NCBI GenBank assembly: GCA_020975725.1
Contig: QXJR01000012.1
Location: forward strand, 124,001-188,000
DNA from: Picocystis sp. L7
Taxonomy: Eukaryota; Chlorophyta; Picocystophyceae; Picocystales; Picocystaceae
DNA: 64,000 nt
Direction: 5' to 3'
This document shows positions 39,862 to 51,008 of this stretch, piece by piece. How positions within the stretch are numbered: the stretch's first letter is position 1; every line of letters begins with the position of its first letter. A program made the position numbers and the translations under genes. The notes under the pieces are model-generated. The model searched no databases. It saw only the letters and a list, made by a program, of their open reading frames with translations, and was not told the DNA's origin.

Positions 39862-41343
39862 ATGGATCCTTTCCACCGCGCAGAAGCGCTGCTGGAAAAG
39901 CACTGGAACGTGCGAGAGATGCGAGAAGGACAAAGAGAAGCCGTCCAGGCGTTCTTGGAACGAAAAGACGCGCTGGTCGTGCTGCCAACGGGAGGAGGCA
40001 AGTCGCTCTGCTACCAGCTGCCAGCCTTGATGTGTCGTCCATCGGTGAACCTGGTCGTATCGCCACTCATTTCTCTGTGCAAAGACCAAATGGATGCTTG
40101 CAGGCAGATGGACATACCAGCAGCTGCCTGGAACGGACAGCTCAACAGGACGGAGAAGGAAGAAATCCTGGCCAAACTGAAAGCGGAGGATCCGAAGATT
40201 TGCCTGCTGTACGTGACACCGGAAGGATTGCAATCCGAGCAGTTGCTGGACGTTCTGAAAGGAATCTATCGAAGGGATCTTCTCAGGTGCTGCATTGTCG
40301 ACGAAAGCCACTGCGCCTACTGCTGGGGACACGATTTCCGTCCGGCCTACTTGAGAATATGTGATTTGAGGGATCATTTCCCCAAAATCTACTTCCAGGC
40401 TCTGACGGCCACTGCCACGAAAAAAGCGAGGCAGGGAATCGTGGAGGCATTGAAATTGGTCGATCCCATCGTGATAGAACGCAGCTTCAATCGCCCGGAG
40501 CTGGAATATGCAGTGCGGTATAAGGATTTCATCGACAAAGAAAGAGGACCGTCGGGAAGTATCGACGACCTCGCTGAATTGGTCACGAAGAAGAAAGGTT
40601 CTGGCATCGTGTACTGCAGAACAAGGGATACGTGCGAAAAGCTCGCCGAACAACTGGCAGAGAGGGGGGTGATCGCCTACGCGTACCACGCTGGGATGCA
40701 GAATGCCAGGCGATTGAAGGCCCAGCAATACTGGGTTTGCTCGGACGAGGACGTGATAGTTGCAACGATCGCTTTTGGGATGGGAATCAACAAACCTGAC
40801 GTTAGGTACGTCGTCCATTGGAATTGTCCTGCCACCCTGGAAAATCTCGCCCAGGAATCCGGGCGTGCAGGACGTGATGGCGAGCCGGCCACTTCGGTGG
40901 TGTACGTGGGATTGGAAGACCTGGAGGATCTATGCAAGTTGCAAGGTACGAACCGAGAGAGCGTGCAGCAAGTGTATCATTATTGCTCGAGCACCTCGTG
41001 CCGCCGAGCAGCGCTTCTGCGCCATTTTGGCGAGGAGAGGTGTTGCGGTCCGGGAGACCGACCTTGTGACCTTTGCGCCGGCGGAGAAGATTCGAAGCGG
41101 TGCAGCAGCAAGTTCTCGAGCTTGGCGGAGACGGGGACCGCCACATCACCCGCGCGCCCTTCGCCCAAGGAGAGGGAACCAATGCCCATTCACAGCACCA
41201 GGCCACCTTTGAAGCCCAGTTTTCCTCCTCGACGAGCGATCACGAAGAGCACCACCGTTATGCAGAGCACCAAGCTTCCATCACAGCCGGGCTATCGGGT
41301 GCCGGGTCTGAGGAAGAAGAAGGTGTTGAAGGAGAGCAATTGA
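39862..41343 (+). CDS. RECQ: RecQ-family DNA helicase (short form)
   Basis: 3'-5' DNA helicase of genome maintenance. 493 residues from ATG 39862, single exon. Motif 0 NVREMREGQREAVQAFLE, Walker A LPTGGGKSLCYQLPA (about 41-55), VVSPLISLCKDQM, Walker B/DEAH-like DESHC (D147), QALTATATKKAR, then IVYCRTRDTCEKLAEQLAER, HAGM, TIAFGMGINKPDVRYVVHW and QESGRAGRDGE. The RQC zinc-binding segment is present (CRRAALLRHFGE..CC, CDLC), but no HRDC domain; the tail is basic and disordered. Among plant RecQs it is closest in layout to small RecQ5/RecQ-like types. Stop is 60 bases from that of the AP2 gene. Confidence 0.95.
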   Translation: MDPFHRAEALLEKHWNVREMREGQREAVQAFLERKDALVVLPTGGGKSLCYQLPALMCRPSVNLVVSPLISLCKDQMDACRQMDIPAAAWNGQLNRTEKEEILAKLKAEDPKICLLYVTPEGLQSEQLLDVLKGIYRRDLLRCCIVDESHCAYCWGHDFRPAYLRICDLRDHFPKIYFQALTATATKKARQGIVEALKLVDPIVIERSFNRPELEYAVRYKDFIDKERGPSGSIDDLAELVTKKKGSGIVYCRTRDTCEKLAEQLAERGVIAYAYHAGMQNARRLKAQQYWVCSDEDVIVATIAFGMGINKPDVRYVVHWNCPATLENLAQESGRAGRDGEPATSVVYVGLEDLEDLCKLQGTNRESVQQVYHYCSSTSCRRAALLRHFGEERCCGPGDRPCDLCAGGEDSKRCSSKFSSLAETGTATSPARPSPKEREPMPIHSTRPPLKPSFPPRRAITKSTTVMQSTKLPSQPGYRVPGLRKKKVLKESN

Positions 41344-41403
41344 CGATCTGATGAGGATGCGTCCCTGCGTGCACGGTCGTGCCTTTTCCTCCTTTTCACC
41401 CAC

Positions 41404-42039
41404 CTAGTTCGTTGGCGCGTCCGATCCTGTGCTTTTCCTCGCGCCTGCTTTGGCAATCCATTGTCCTTGGGACGCTTGGGTGCGTCCTTCACGTCGCAGC
41501 TGGAGCACCAGTTCGTCCTGCGCCATCGCTTGTAGCTTGGGGATATCTTCGGCGTACTCTTGGATGTCGAAGTTGGTGGTGGCCTGTTTCATGCCTTGTG
41601 CGTTGTGCAGTTCGCACCACAGCATCATCTTGTCGTAGGCTCGCGCCGCTTCTTCCTCTCGATCGAAGCATCCGAGGGAGGTGGGCTTTCCAGCTTTACG
41701 AAACTGCGCTTCCCACCTCCTCGTGGGAAAGGTTTGATGCACGCCGCGATACTTGGACGTGTATGTCCTCCCGGAGGCGGTTCCTTTCGGTTTGCTGTTC
41801 TTGTACGTCTTTTGTGCGCTGTGCTTGCTACGACCGTCCAGCTCCTTCCTGTCGGCTTGTGCACACGCGTCTTCCCATCGATTCACTTGGATGGGCGTCC
41901 CACGACGAGCCATGAACTCGTCCACGAGCTTGTCCAGCACGTGCGCCTCTTCCTGACCGACGGTGCCTTGTCGATCGCGACGCACGATGGACGGCACGCC
42001 GACGAAGGTGCGCGAGGCCTTCTGCAGGCGCTCGTCCAT
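41404..42039 (-). CDS. Single AP2/ERF-domain protein
   Basis: Probable DNA-binding regulator. From ATG 42039 there are 211 residues. One AP2 domain occupies about 95-146: SKYRGVHQTFPTRRWEAQFR then GCFDREEEAARAYDKMMLWC, with the usual YRG element and the RAYD-type element. Short basic runs flank it, and the tail (NFDIQEYAEDIPKLQAMAQD) looks helical. Upstream of 42039 the frame stays open, so an N-terminal extension is possible. AP2 proteins are a plant/algal (also apicomplexan) class, supporting the green-lineage call. Targets unknown. Confidence 0.85.
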   Translation of the reverse strand: MDERLQKASRTFVGVPSIVRRDRQGTVGQEEAHVLDKLVDEFMARRGTPIQVNRWEDACAQADRKELDGRSKHSAQKTYKNSKPKGTASGRTYTSKYRGVHQTFPTRRWEAQFRKAGKPTSLGCFDREEEAARAYDKMMLWCELHNAQGMKQATTNFDIQEYAEDIPKLQAMAQDELVLQLRREGRTQASQGQWIAKAGARKSTGSDAPTN

Positions 42040-42558
42040 GGCTGCAGGGACCTCCCAGCGGCCTCCAGGAACGCGCGCACGTGCAGTTGGACGTCGCACG
42101 TGTGCGTGCACGTGGCGCAGTTGGGATGGATGGGAATGGACGATTCCTTGGATGGTCCAACCCACGTGACCACGAAGGCTCCACCCCACGAATGGCAAGA
42201 CACACGCCCCTGGGACACGTGGCAAGGACATGGACCAGGGAGAACGCAGAAAAAGGGATCATGGAGAGGTGCAAGTCAACACCGGCATGGAGCACGTGCG
42301 GCATCCAACGTCCTGTCAAGGAGAAGAACGTGGACCCATGGTCGGGACGATGCGACCCTCGTGCGATGCGTCACTCGTCGTGCTCGTCCGCTCTCCACCG
42401 TCTTTCATGGACATGGAACGAGGCCAAGCCATCTCCCATGGTGCCAATCGGGGTGGAATCAGCGATGCAATCCACAAACGCACACATGCGTCCTCGGGAA
42501 CGGGAGCGATCGACATCGATGGAACGAAGGTGCCCAGCGGCTAGACCGATGTCCGAGA

Positions 42559-42790
42559 TCATCTCCTTTTCGAAACACCGCATCGAAATCGCTGCATGAC
42601 CGCGCCATCCACGGCGACTCTGTCGTTGATGTCAACCTCGCCTGGGCCTGGCCCGTGGGCGATGGGAATCAAGCATAGAACGAAACCTCGGGCAGAGGAT
42701 GCACCCACTTGCAATCCGTTCCACGACCCGTTTGGTGTGCTCCGTGCCGCCGGCCTGCGGTCTGTCCGTCTTGTGCATGAGTTTGTCCAT
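42559..42790 (-). CDS. Candidate small gene, two exons, unknown
   Basis: Exon 42709-42790 (starting MDKLMHKTDRPQAGG) and exon 42559-42641 join in phase 1 across a 67-nt intron (GTGGGT donor, GGCCCAG acceptor) into 54 residues with the middle ERIASEVDINDRVAVDGAV. No family recognised. It is divergent from SPC12 with the shared AGATATCGATG element between, which favours a real gene. Support is splice logic only. Confidence 0.38.
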
Positions 42791-43016
42791 GGAACCTTGG
42801 TGGACAGATGGATGGATGGATCGATCGATCGACCTATGAGGGAGAATCTTCTCGACGAAAGGGACCTCCCTAGGGCGAACCGAGAAGGCGATCGATATCT
42901 CTGCAAAGATATCGATGAAGGAGGGAGGTGGGATGCCTGGAGCAGAGGTTGTTCAAAGCGACAAGAGACGTTCCTACGTGCTGCGCACTTTCCCTACCAG
43001 CGTGGAGGACGCGTAG
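42791..43016. promoter_or_regulatory. Promoter of SPC12 (and of the divergent candidate) with ATCGATATC elements
   Basis: GATCGATATCT at 42890-42900 and AGATATCGATG at 42907-42917 form a near-inverted pair about 100-125 bases upstream of the SPC12 ATG. Confidence 0.45.
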
Positions 43017-43346
43017 ATGGATTGGAAGGGACAGAGGCTGGCCGAAAAGCTGTACCGATGGATACTCGTCGTCACCACGGTCGTCGGGTTCGTCGTCGGA
43101 TACTGGAAGCAAGATTTCGCCCTCATGATGCAGATCCTCGCCGCTGGATTGGCGTTGGCTTGCGTGGTGCGTGCTTCGAGCGATCGTCGCGGACGGAACT
43201 GCCAGAAAGGAGAGGTGAGCAACCCGACTGACAGGGCATTCCATCTCCTCCTGCCGTAGATCTGCATTCCGGACTGGCCTTTCTACAATCGAAACCCCAT
43301 CAAGTGGATTCCGCTCTCGAAGAAGCCGAAGAAGAACACTGATTGA
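43017..43346 (+). CDS. SPCS1: Signal peptidase complex subunit 1 (SPC12/SPCS1), two exons
   Basis: Small ER-membrane subunit of signal peptidase. Exons 43017-43166 and 43260-43346 join in phase 0 (93-nt intron, GTGCGT donor, CCGTAG acceptor) to 78 residues. The start MDWKGQRLAEKLYRWILVVT matches the family start MDWxGQKLAEQ, followed by two hydrophobic segments (GFVVGYWKQDFALMMQILAAG) and, in exon 2, CIPDWPFYNRNPIKWIPLSK with a basic tail, the family's PNWPF..NRHPLKWL block. Length is within the family range. Beyond the gene starts a 1.9 kb gene-poor block. Confidence 0.93.
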
Positions 43347-45205
43347 GCTGCACGTTGGTCCCGAAAGGGAGTTTATTCTCTCACAGGTCACTCTTCCCTT
43401 GTTGCACTACGCCGCCGACCGACGCTTGGACGGACGACCACCTCTTGCGCAAGAAGAGGGGTCGCACTGCCCTCACGACGACCTTGTGACGGTGTGATCT
43501 TCGAGCGTACGCATACAGGTGCCCAATTCGAATGTACTTGCTACGCTTATGCTATCTTGTCACCTATAGGCCGTCCTCGAGCATCCACCGTCTTGTTAAC
43601 TCGCAACCGCGCGCAATCTCACGCCTCCTTTGACACGAAGTATTCCATCTCAATGAAGAACCATTCTCGATAGATAGCTGGAGGTCAGCGTAAAGGGTTT
43701 CCATCGTGAGAAAGACGACATGGTGAAGTGCGTTGGACATGTGTGGTAGCGGCGCAATATTCGAGGGTGCCCGGCATCTGCACGTGAAGGAAGGGCAATG
43801 AACCGGCACACGCTTCCAACGCATGGATACGAGATCTACTCGTTCTCATCCTTACTCGAGATACTTTCCAACACATTTTGCCAGCGTCTATGCATTCTTC
43901 CGTAGATAGTTCAACTATGCCCATGCCTTCAATCAATCGCTTCTCAACCACAATGTTTACTTTGGACGAATCATTAAAACTTCCCAAGGTATTAAATGGG
44001 AGCAAGTCGAATTCGGACCGAGATCGTAGGCTCGTGGTCCCTCTGCGGAGAGAATGGGATGTACTTCTTTCGCTCTATGTGCTCCACCATGTTTTTGGCA
44101 CACAACATGCCTCGTTCCCTTTCCGTCACGTTTCCCGCTTTCCTTCAACGTCACTTCACCGTCTTAATTCTACGAATTGCATTTGCCAAGCACACCTATT
44201 TTTGCGTGCGCGGCGCTGGCTCCATGTTGTTGGATCCCCACCTTCTTTTGATACCTTTGTCCATCGCCTTTCTACTCTCTTACTAGCTTCCTCCACGTAT
44301 TTCCATAGATTTGAAATTCCTCGACACTCATGCTAGCTAATTTGCTTGAGAGATATGATTTTGAGGCAATGACTGTCAAGGACACATGCATTGTGTGGAT
44401 CGATTCAAAAATACTGCCTTTTAATTGAAAACATTCCCATCGTATGTTGTTGAAATGTTAGATAGGAAGCAATGGGCAAGCTTCCAAGCGTACTTCAAAG
44501 TAGGATTGTTGGCATAGAGGAGCACAGACTTTGGCGGCATGCTTCCTCTGAAAAGTCTCGCTTCAAAGTCCAACAACTATAAGCTAGATATAGAGTTCCA
44601 TGTTGCAACCTTCACCACCGCACACCGTGGGAATCTCTTGGTGTCGTTGCAAGGTTTGCAGTAATGAGTTGCGTTGGTGTCATGGTCACTTGATCTCGCT
44701 GGTCATGATACGTGCAAGGACCTAGGTGAAACCTCGACCATACCCAATGGCCGAGGTGTCGAACTAGGCAATTCAGCACAGTCACCAACATACGTTCCAT
44801 GGCCCCGCTTTGGTACCCCTGTGCGCCAAGCCTATTTCTCGAACGAAAACGATCGAACGGTGCAATGTCCCGATGTCATGCCACAATCCTGAAGTTTTTG
44901 TTTCGAATCCTCACATTCTCGACTTCTATTCTTCTGCGCATGTCACGTCCCACCGTTCCACGGCGTTCCACTCGCAGCGTTCGGCACCGTCCATCCTGCT
45001 CCATCGTTCTCTCACGTGAACCACGTCTTTCCCTTTCCTTCGGTTCCATTCGACCCATCTATCCCGGGTCTATTCCTAGGGTGAACCCGAAGCCATGGAA
45101 ATCCATCCGAAGAGAATCTTCTCCCACGCGATCGCGTCCGTCGCATCACCGCCACAAAAACGCACCTCCACGCCGCATCGGCGGACCACTCGACGCACAA
45201 ACGCC
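43347..45205. other. Gene-poor, AT-richer block
   Basis: No intact gene recognised. Between 43550 and 44450 composition shifts toward A/T. A minus-strand stretch at 43685-44005 reads naturally (VEKRLIEGMGIVELSTEECI) but lacks gene structure or a known domain. It could be a decayed mobile element or an unrecognised exon; family not determined. Bases 45000-45205 are the GC-rich promoter side of the RAD6-type gene. Confidence 0.45.
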
Positions 45206-46074
45206 ATGTCCACGCCGGCCAGGAAGGTGGGCGAAGGAAACGAACGAAGAAGCGCACGAGAAAACGACGAAAAGGGCGCGCTGCCAACGCAGCCAAGCAC
45301 GTAGCTGACGAGCTCGGAATTGGAACTTCGGTGCCGATGGACAGCGCCTGATCCGTGACTTCAAGAGGATGCAAAAGGATCCACCGCAAGGCATCAGTGC
45401 GTCTCCGAACGAGAACAACCTCATGGCGTGGAACGCGGTTATCTTCGGACCCGAAGAGACCGTCTGGGACGGAGGTGAGGACTGAAGCTTGATGCGAAAT
45501 CTCCTGGTTCACACGCCGTCAGCCTCGAAGCATGCCCTTTCGCGATGGTTCCAATGCTGACTTGAGTGTTGTGTGACCGGCGCTCCCTTTCAACGGCCCA
45601 TTCATTCCGTTGGCATGGCTTGATGACGTCCTGGAGTGTACAGGAACATTCAAGTTGACCCTGCAATTCACTGAAGAGTATCCGAACAAAGCCCCCACCG
45701 TGCGTTTCCTTTCCAAGATGTTCCACCCAAACAGTACGTTGGCAAAGGCGCATCACCAAACCGAGGATGTGCTGTCCGTGTGTGTTTTGTGCTGACCGAG
45801 GAGTGTGTCTGCCTGTTTGGTTGTAGTCTATGCGGACGGGCAAATATGCTTAGATATCCTGCAGAACCAATGGAGCCCTATCTACGATGTATCGGCCATA
45901 TTAACCTCAATACAGTCTCTGCTTTGCGATCCCAATCCGAATTCTCCTGCCAATTCGGAGGCCGCAAAGCTATTCTCTGAAGACAAGAGGGAATACAATC
46001 GTAGGGTAAAAGAAGTAGTCGAAGAATCATGGATGACCACAGAAACAGATGATAAGGGCAAGGACAAGAAATAA
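45206..46074 (+). CDS. UBC2: RAD6/UBC2-type ubiquitin-conjugating enzyme E2, four exons
   Basis: E2 enzyme acting in histone H2B ubiquitylation and DNA damage tolerance. Exons 45206-45226, 45345-45474, 45644-45733 and 45827-46074; introns 118, 169 and 93 nt (donors GTGGGC, GTGAGG, GTACGT). The joined 162 residues begin [20 protein letters not shown] and continue [40 protein letters not shown], the active-site region [16 protein letters not shown] (catalytic Cys in ICLDIL) and [20 protein letters not shown]. This is the RAD6/UBE2A class, not a generic E2. The last residues ([10 protein letters not shown]) are acidic/basic as in yeast-like tails. Stop is 50 bases from that of uL4m. Confidence 0.96.
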
Positions 46075-46124
46075 GGTCGAAGGTGGGTCACCAGACAGTC
46101 TCCGTTACAGCAACAATCATTGCT

Positions 46125-47172
46125 TCACTCCACCAACAGCCTCCGCTCAATAGCACCCAAAGCTTCTTCAGTTATTATCAGTGTGTCCTTTCTTAGAATG
46201 TCATAAACATTCAGGCCTTGTACAGGAATGACATCTATCCCAGGAACGTTGTTTGCAGCACGTCGTATTCCAACATCCACATCCTCCCCTATTCCCTTGC
46301 AGACGCCCGGACCGGCCACGTCCACAAAGAGCACTGACATGCGCGGCGCCTCTGGCAGCAAGGCAGACAGATTCTCGAGAAGGACCTTCGTTTTGTACTC
46401 TGGCAGGCCAAGCGTGTTCACAACCAGTAGCCTGCCTTCTGCTGCTTTCGCGGAGAGTGCCACCTTGAGGCCTAGCCGGCGGACCTTCTTCTGGAGCTTA
46501 TGTGCATGACTACGGACCACAGGTCCATGTGCCTTTCCTCCACCCCGAAATTGTGGTGCCTTGGCCGTGCTGTGCCTTGCTCTCCCCGTGCCTTTCTGTC
46601 GGTACATTTTTCTATTGGATCCACTGACTTCACCACGCGTCTTAGTTTTGTGGTTGCCCCCTCTCCGTTTGGCAAGCTGCCATCGCACCACCCGGAACAC
46701 GATGTCTCTACGAAGGGGAACGTCAAATATTTCACCTAGGAGAGTCGCCACCCCCACCTGATTCCTTTTGAAGTCTATAACGGGATAGGCCACGTCCTGC
46801 ATCTCGCCTGCATTGTCGCACAATTGTCAGCCTCGGAAAGTCCTGGTCCTTCTCCATGGCTCTCGCGTTCAGAAGGAAATGCTGTCCGTGTACGGAGCCT
46901 TCCGAGGCGTTCGTGCCGTATATCCGTTCGCGGTGCTCACCTTGATCTCCTGGCACGGATTCGCGCGGCAAGGACGCGTTCTGGAGCTGCGCCACGGCCA
47001 CGTTTGGCGAAGCACACATCCCACAGGTCCATGCCGCACTCGTTTTCCGGCTCCACGTCCTCGACCGCAGCATCTGGGCATCCAGTTCGCATCCTGCCGT
47101 ATTCGTGACCTTCGTGGCGGCCACGAAACCTCGTGCAACGCGCGCAATCGCACGCGAGCTGCGTGCCAGCAT
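46125..47172 (-). CDS. MRPL4: Ribosomal protein uL4, bacterial-type, mitochondrial, two exons
   Basis: Large-subunit protein lining the exit tunnel. Exons 46941-47172 and 46125-46807 join in phase 1 (133-nt intron, GTGAGC donor) to 304 residues. Exon 1 starts MLARSSRAIARVARGFVAAT, a typical mitochondrial presequence. Exon 2 carries the uL4 core: RDIVFRVVRWQLAKRRGGNH, KTRGEVSGSNRKMYRQKGTG, RARHSTAKAPQFRGGGKAHG, then NVYDILRKDTLIITEEAL near the C terminus. The splice rebuilds PGDQGEMQDVAYPVIDF. The presequence favours mitochondrion over plastid. Confidence 0.93.
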
Positions 47173-49731
47173 CGTCGAAGCGCGCGTCGACGAATGCGCA
47201 CCAAAACCCTATCGACCACGACTCCGAAGTTTACGATCGAGTTAACCGCATCGTCCATCCCAAGTCCGTGGCGGGGACGAAGGAATCCGGATGGGAGACG
47301 CGTGTGAATCACCTCGGTGTGGATGCGAGTTGGATCTCGATGCATCCGTAGGATGTGGAGGATGGCGAGGCAAGATCTCGGTGCAGGATGCACGCAACTG
47401 GGAGGAGACGTTGCGTTGGATCGAGCGGGATGGATGGAAGCGGTTGCAATTGCTTGGAGGGGAGGGGAAGCTAGAGCATGGACAACACCTAGACGGGACA
47501 ATTGCAAAGGGTTGGAATGGACGAGGACACCCTCCATGTTGCTGCGAAAGGGATGAAGGATGGAAATGGAATCGCACGTGTTGATGGCTTGTAACGATGC
47601 TTGCCCGGTTCCTCGATCCACACGTCGCATCTATCCAAGGCGACCTCCTCCATCAAAAGGGCGTGATGTGGCCGGCGGTCCGTCTCTCGCTTCCCTTTTC
47701 GTTTGGACACGTCCATGATCGATCCCCGAGTCGTGAACCTCCCTCCCCACGCTGACCTAAAGGGCGTAGGAGAATCGACTAAAAGTCAAGCGATCGTCCA
47801 CGAGGAAACAAGGAAGGATGATCAGTGGAATAGGAGTGACCCCAAATGGCGGTGTCATGTGGACCGCCTCAACCCCGACAAGTTGAGCGGCGTGTATTCC
47901 GCTAACATTGCGTCATGCGCCCGTTGAAGGCTCCACGAGTGTGAATGCCTCGCGATGTTTACGGTGCACTAAGCGTAGGACACTAGGCACGACCTCCCTC
48001 ACAGGGATCATACGACTTGAAAGTCGGGTTTCATTCCACGATTGAGAAAGAAGGCTTGATCGGATGGAAAGGGAAACGCACCGAACGAGACGCTAACCAT
48101 TCCTTTCCAATCCGTCCGTGAAGGCACGTCGCACATGTTGCGCACGAGCACGAAACTACCACACAACACCTGACCTTTTCAAACGATGCGTACGAGAGGA
48201 AAGCTTTAGGTGCATGCAAACGAAAATAGCACAGGTGGAGATGGTTCGGATCTAGAAGGAAATGCGGCCTTGAAGATCATGGATTCAACCGAATCACTAG
48301 GAGGATCATGACGCGAGTACTTTTTGCAAGAGCGAGACAATGGGTGTTCACGCGGCTTGGTCGTGTGCATTGCGCAACGGCTCGAAGAAGGTAAGGTCAA
48401 CCCCCATGTTTCCTTAGAAGGCAGTCCTTCGAACGAGCTACAACTATCTTTTGAGGGCATAGACGATAGTTTGCGAATATAAGATGAAAAGTCAACCGGC
48501 AAACTTGCAGATCGAGAAGCACGTACAAAATTGTTGAAGTAGCTTCAAACAAACCAAAGGCCGTCCACAACACGCTAGTAGAGTAGAAGGTGTTGCAAAA
48601 ATCTTGGAAGTCCAACCGCAACAAGGTAAAAGACCCTTGAAAACAAATGGGCCGAACAAGAGTGAATTAGAAGCCATAGAAAAAATTGACGTGGTCCTTG
48701 ACCTTATCCTTACTAGAGTAGAACCTAGACGCGAATGAGTACTTGACAACTTTGAATGTGCTGGCTCCTTTAAATAATGTGGTCGCAACGTGGATCACAT
48801 TGCTTCCCGCTGTGTTTGCATAGTTTCCCTTTGTCCAAGATTGTTGCAACCATGGCGTGTGCACGCCAATAGATATATGGAACAACTACAAATCTAAGCT
48901 TGGTTTCTTCTTTCCATCTTACCTTATTCGTGCATCTTTATGCATGGACATTTCTTGAGATATTGATCATCCCAAGTTCTCACGTGCGCGGATTGTTGTG
49001 ACCAAGATAGCGATAGGTGCAAGCTAAGCCTTGGTTTGAAGGAGCAATGAACGTACGTCGATGGGTCAAATCTAGTTTGCACCGGATGTACCGGCCTCTT
49101 GTCGCCCCCTCTAATTACCTTTGTCGAGGTGCTCTCCTATCAAAATACCTAGCGTGGCAAAATGATTCCTTACCTCCCTTCATAACTCGACCTCCAAGTG
49201 GATTATTTGTGCTCAATGCATGTGTTGGAGTTGTTTCATAGAATATTGTTGGATGTTTGATTGAGATATATTTCGAAATAGGGGTTGTAGACGGATTGCA
49301 CTTGAACCACATGTCCCTTCGGCATTGATATGCATAGAGGTTCCCCTATGTCCGGTGTGGGATCCACCTCCACCATCTCCTCACCTTGGCTGGTCACTTC
49401 TCCTTTTTTTTATCTCGTGTTGGCACGCGGTACCATCGAATCCTACACATAGGACCATGTCTACACCTTGCTTCCCTTCCCTTGCGAAGGTGGTTGCTCG
49501 ACCCCAATTTGTCTTCCACAAGATCCCCTCCGCCCCACCTCGGGTCGGACCTGGATCCCGTCCCTTTCAAAGTGTACATTTTCCCAATCCCCATGAAATT
49601 TCAACCCGGACGAATTCCCGATTACCCGGATTGGAAACTGGAGAGACCCTCGTGGGAGGGCTTTCGAGACCACAGCGCGAAGCCAAGGAGGTCACAAACG
49701 CGCCCTTGCGTGCTTCGAAGCGAAGGCAAGC
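47173..49731. other. Gene-poor, AT-richer block
   Basis: 2.6 kb without a recognisable gene. Bases 47200-47600 are GC-rich 5' flank of uL4m. From about 47900 to 49450 A/T content rises and only short broken open stretches occur (for example plus strand 48580-48720). A decayed element is possible, family not determined. Bases 49540-49700 are the promoter side of cytochrome b5 reductase. Confidence 0.45.
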
Positions 49732-50673
49732 ATGGATTCCCCAGCGTTTTTGAAACTGTTGATGGGAAATCGAACGGACTGGATCATGCGCGGGGTTCTG
49801 GTGGCCATCTTCGCGGTCGCATGGCTGATGTACATGTGGTTCGCCGGGTTCCTGAGGAGAAGGCCCAAAGCTTTGAAGCCTGGAGAGACCATGCACTTTG
49901 CACTCATCGACAAAAAAAACGTGTCTCACGATACTAGGAGGTTCAGGTTCGAGCTGCCGAGCAAGGAGCACATCCTTGGTCTGCCGGTTGGCAACCATTT
50001 TACCATCAGCTTCAAGGACAAGGATGGCAAGACCGTCTCCAGGCCGTACACGCCCACCAGCTCTGACGATGAGAAGGGATACGTGGATCTTGTGGTCAAA
50101 GTGTATAAGGCAAACGTGCACCCAAAGTTTCCAGAGGGTGGGAAGATGTCTCAATATCTGGACAAACTCACGATTGGCGAGAAAATTGCTGTGGAAGGTC
50201 CCAAAGGACGCATCCAATACATGGGTCGGGGAGCCTTTGCTGTAAAACAGCTACCACGTGATGGTGGCGGTCGTTTGATCAAGCGCTGCAAGCACATTGG
50301 GATGATAGCAGGAGGTACAGGCATCACGCCCATGGTCCAGATCATGGTTCAGATTGCGAAGGATATGGGAGACAAGACGAAGGTTTCCCTCCTGTTTGCC
50401 AATCAAAGGGAGGACGACATTCTCCTTCGACATGACATTGACATGTTGTGCAAGCAGTTTGGATTTGACGTCTGGTACACCCTCGACCATCCTCCCGCCC
50501 ACTGGGATTATAGTTCGGGATTTGTGGATGCCAAGATGATGATGAAGCACCTTCCCCCTCCAAGTCCGGACACCATGCTGTTGTTTTGCGGACCTCCCAT
50601 GATGTTCAAGCATGCCATCCGTCCTGCCTACGAGGATCTTGGATACACGAAGGACATGCACTTGGAGTTCTAG
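49732..50673 (+). CDS. CYB5R: NADH-cytochrome b5 reductase
   Basis: FAD enzyme passing electrons from NADH to cytochrome b5. Single exon, 313 residues. An N-terminal membrane anchor (about 19-41, [20 protein letters not shown]) is followed by the FAD-binding RPYTPTS (104-110), [10 protein letters not shown], the NADH-binding [12 protein letters not shown] (193-204), and the C-terminal nucleotide motif CGPPMM, ending with Phe (MHLEF) as in the family. Outer mitochondrial or ER membrane is likely. The uL1 gene follows on the same strand 335 bases downstream. Confidence 0.95.
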   Translation: MDSPAFLKLLMGNRTDWIMRGVLVAIFAVAWLMYMWFAGFLRRRPKALKPGETMHFALIDKKNVSHDTRRFRFELPSKEHILGLPVGNHFTISFKDKDGKTVSRPYTPTSSDDEKGYVDLVVKVYKANVHPKFPEGGKMSQYLDKLTIGEKIAVEGPKGRIQYMGRGAFAVKQLPRDGGGRLIKRCKHIGMIAGGTGITPMVQIMVQIAKDMGDKTKVSLLFANQREDDILLRHDIDMLCKQFGFDVWYTLDHPPAHWDYSSGFVDAKMMMKHLPPPSPDTMLLFCGPPMMFKHAIRPAYEDLGYTKDMHLEF

Positions 50674-50861
50674 TCCGTTTCGGAGCACGCATCGGCACGC
50701 ATGTGCCTCCATCCCGACCTCCACGGCGTGTCCGTGCACGGTTGCTGCATTCACAAGCATCCATACTTGCCTTGGAAGTGGATGTATGCCTTGTCATGGA
50801 CCATCCCCCACCTGGGTTTCTTCCTTCCCTTCCCCTCGTCCCCTGTGCGCTTTTCCCTCCC

Positions 50862-50889
50862 ATCGAGATCTTCCCGGGAAGATCTCGAT
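50862..50889. promoter_or_regulatory. 28-bp perfect palindrome upstream of uL1
   Basis: The half-site ATCGAGATCTTCCC at 50862-50875 is mirrored without a spacer to 50889, and overlaps a CTCGATATC word. It lies about 120 bases before the uL1 start codon. Confidence 0.55.
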
Positions 50890-51008
50890 ATCTTTCGGGT
50901 GCGCCGCCACCCCCCCCAGGGTTTGTGAGGCGTTGGGAGGGGGTGTGAGGGACAGAGGGAAGGAGAGGAGACGAAGGACCAAAGCACGTTTGGCGGCCGC
51001 CGATCACG

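Noticed and set aside
39454-40818. 454-codon minus-strand frame
   Set aside because: Antisense to RecQ, no domain; high GC keeps it open.
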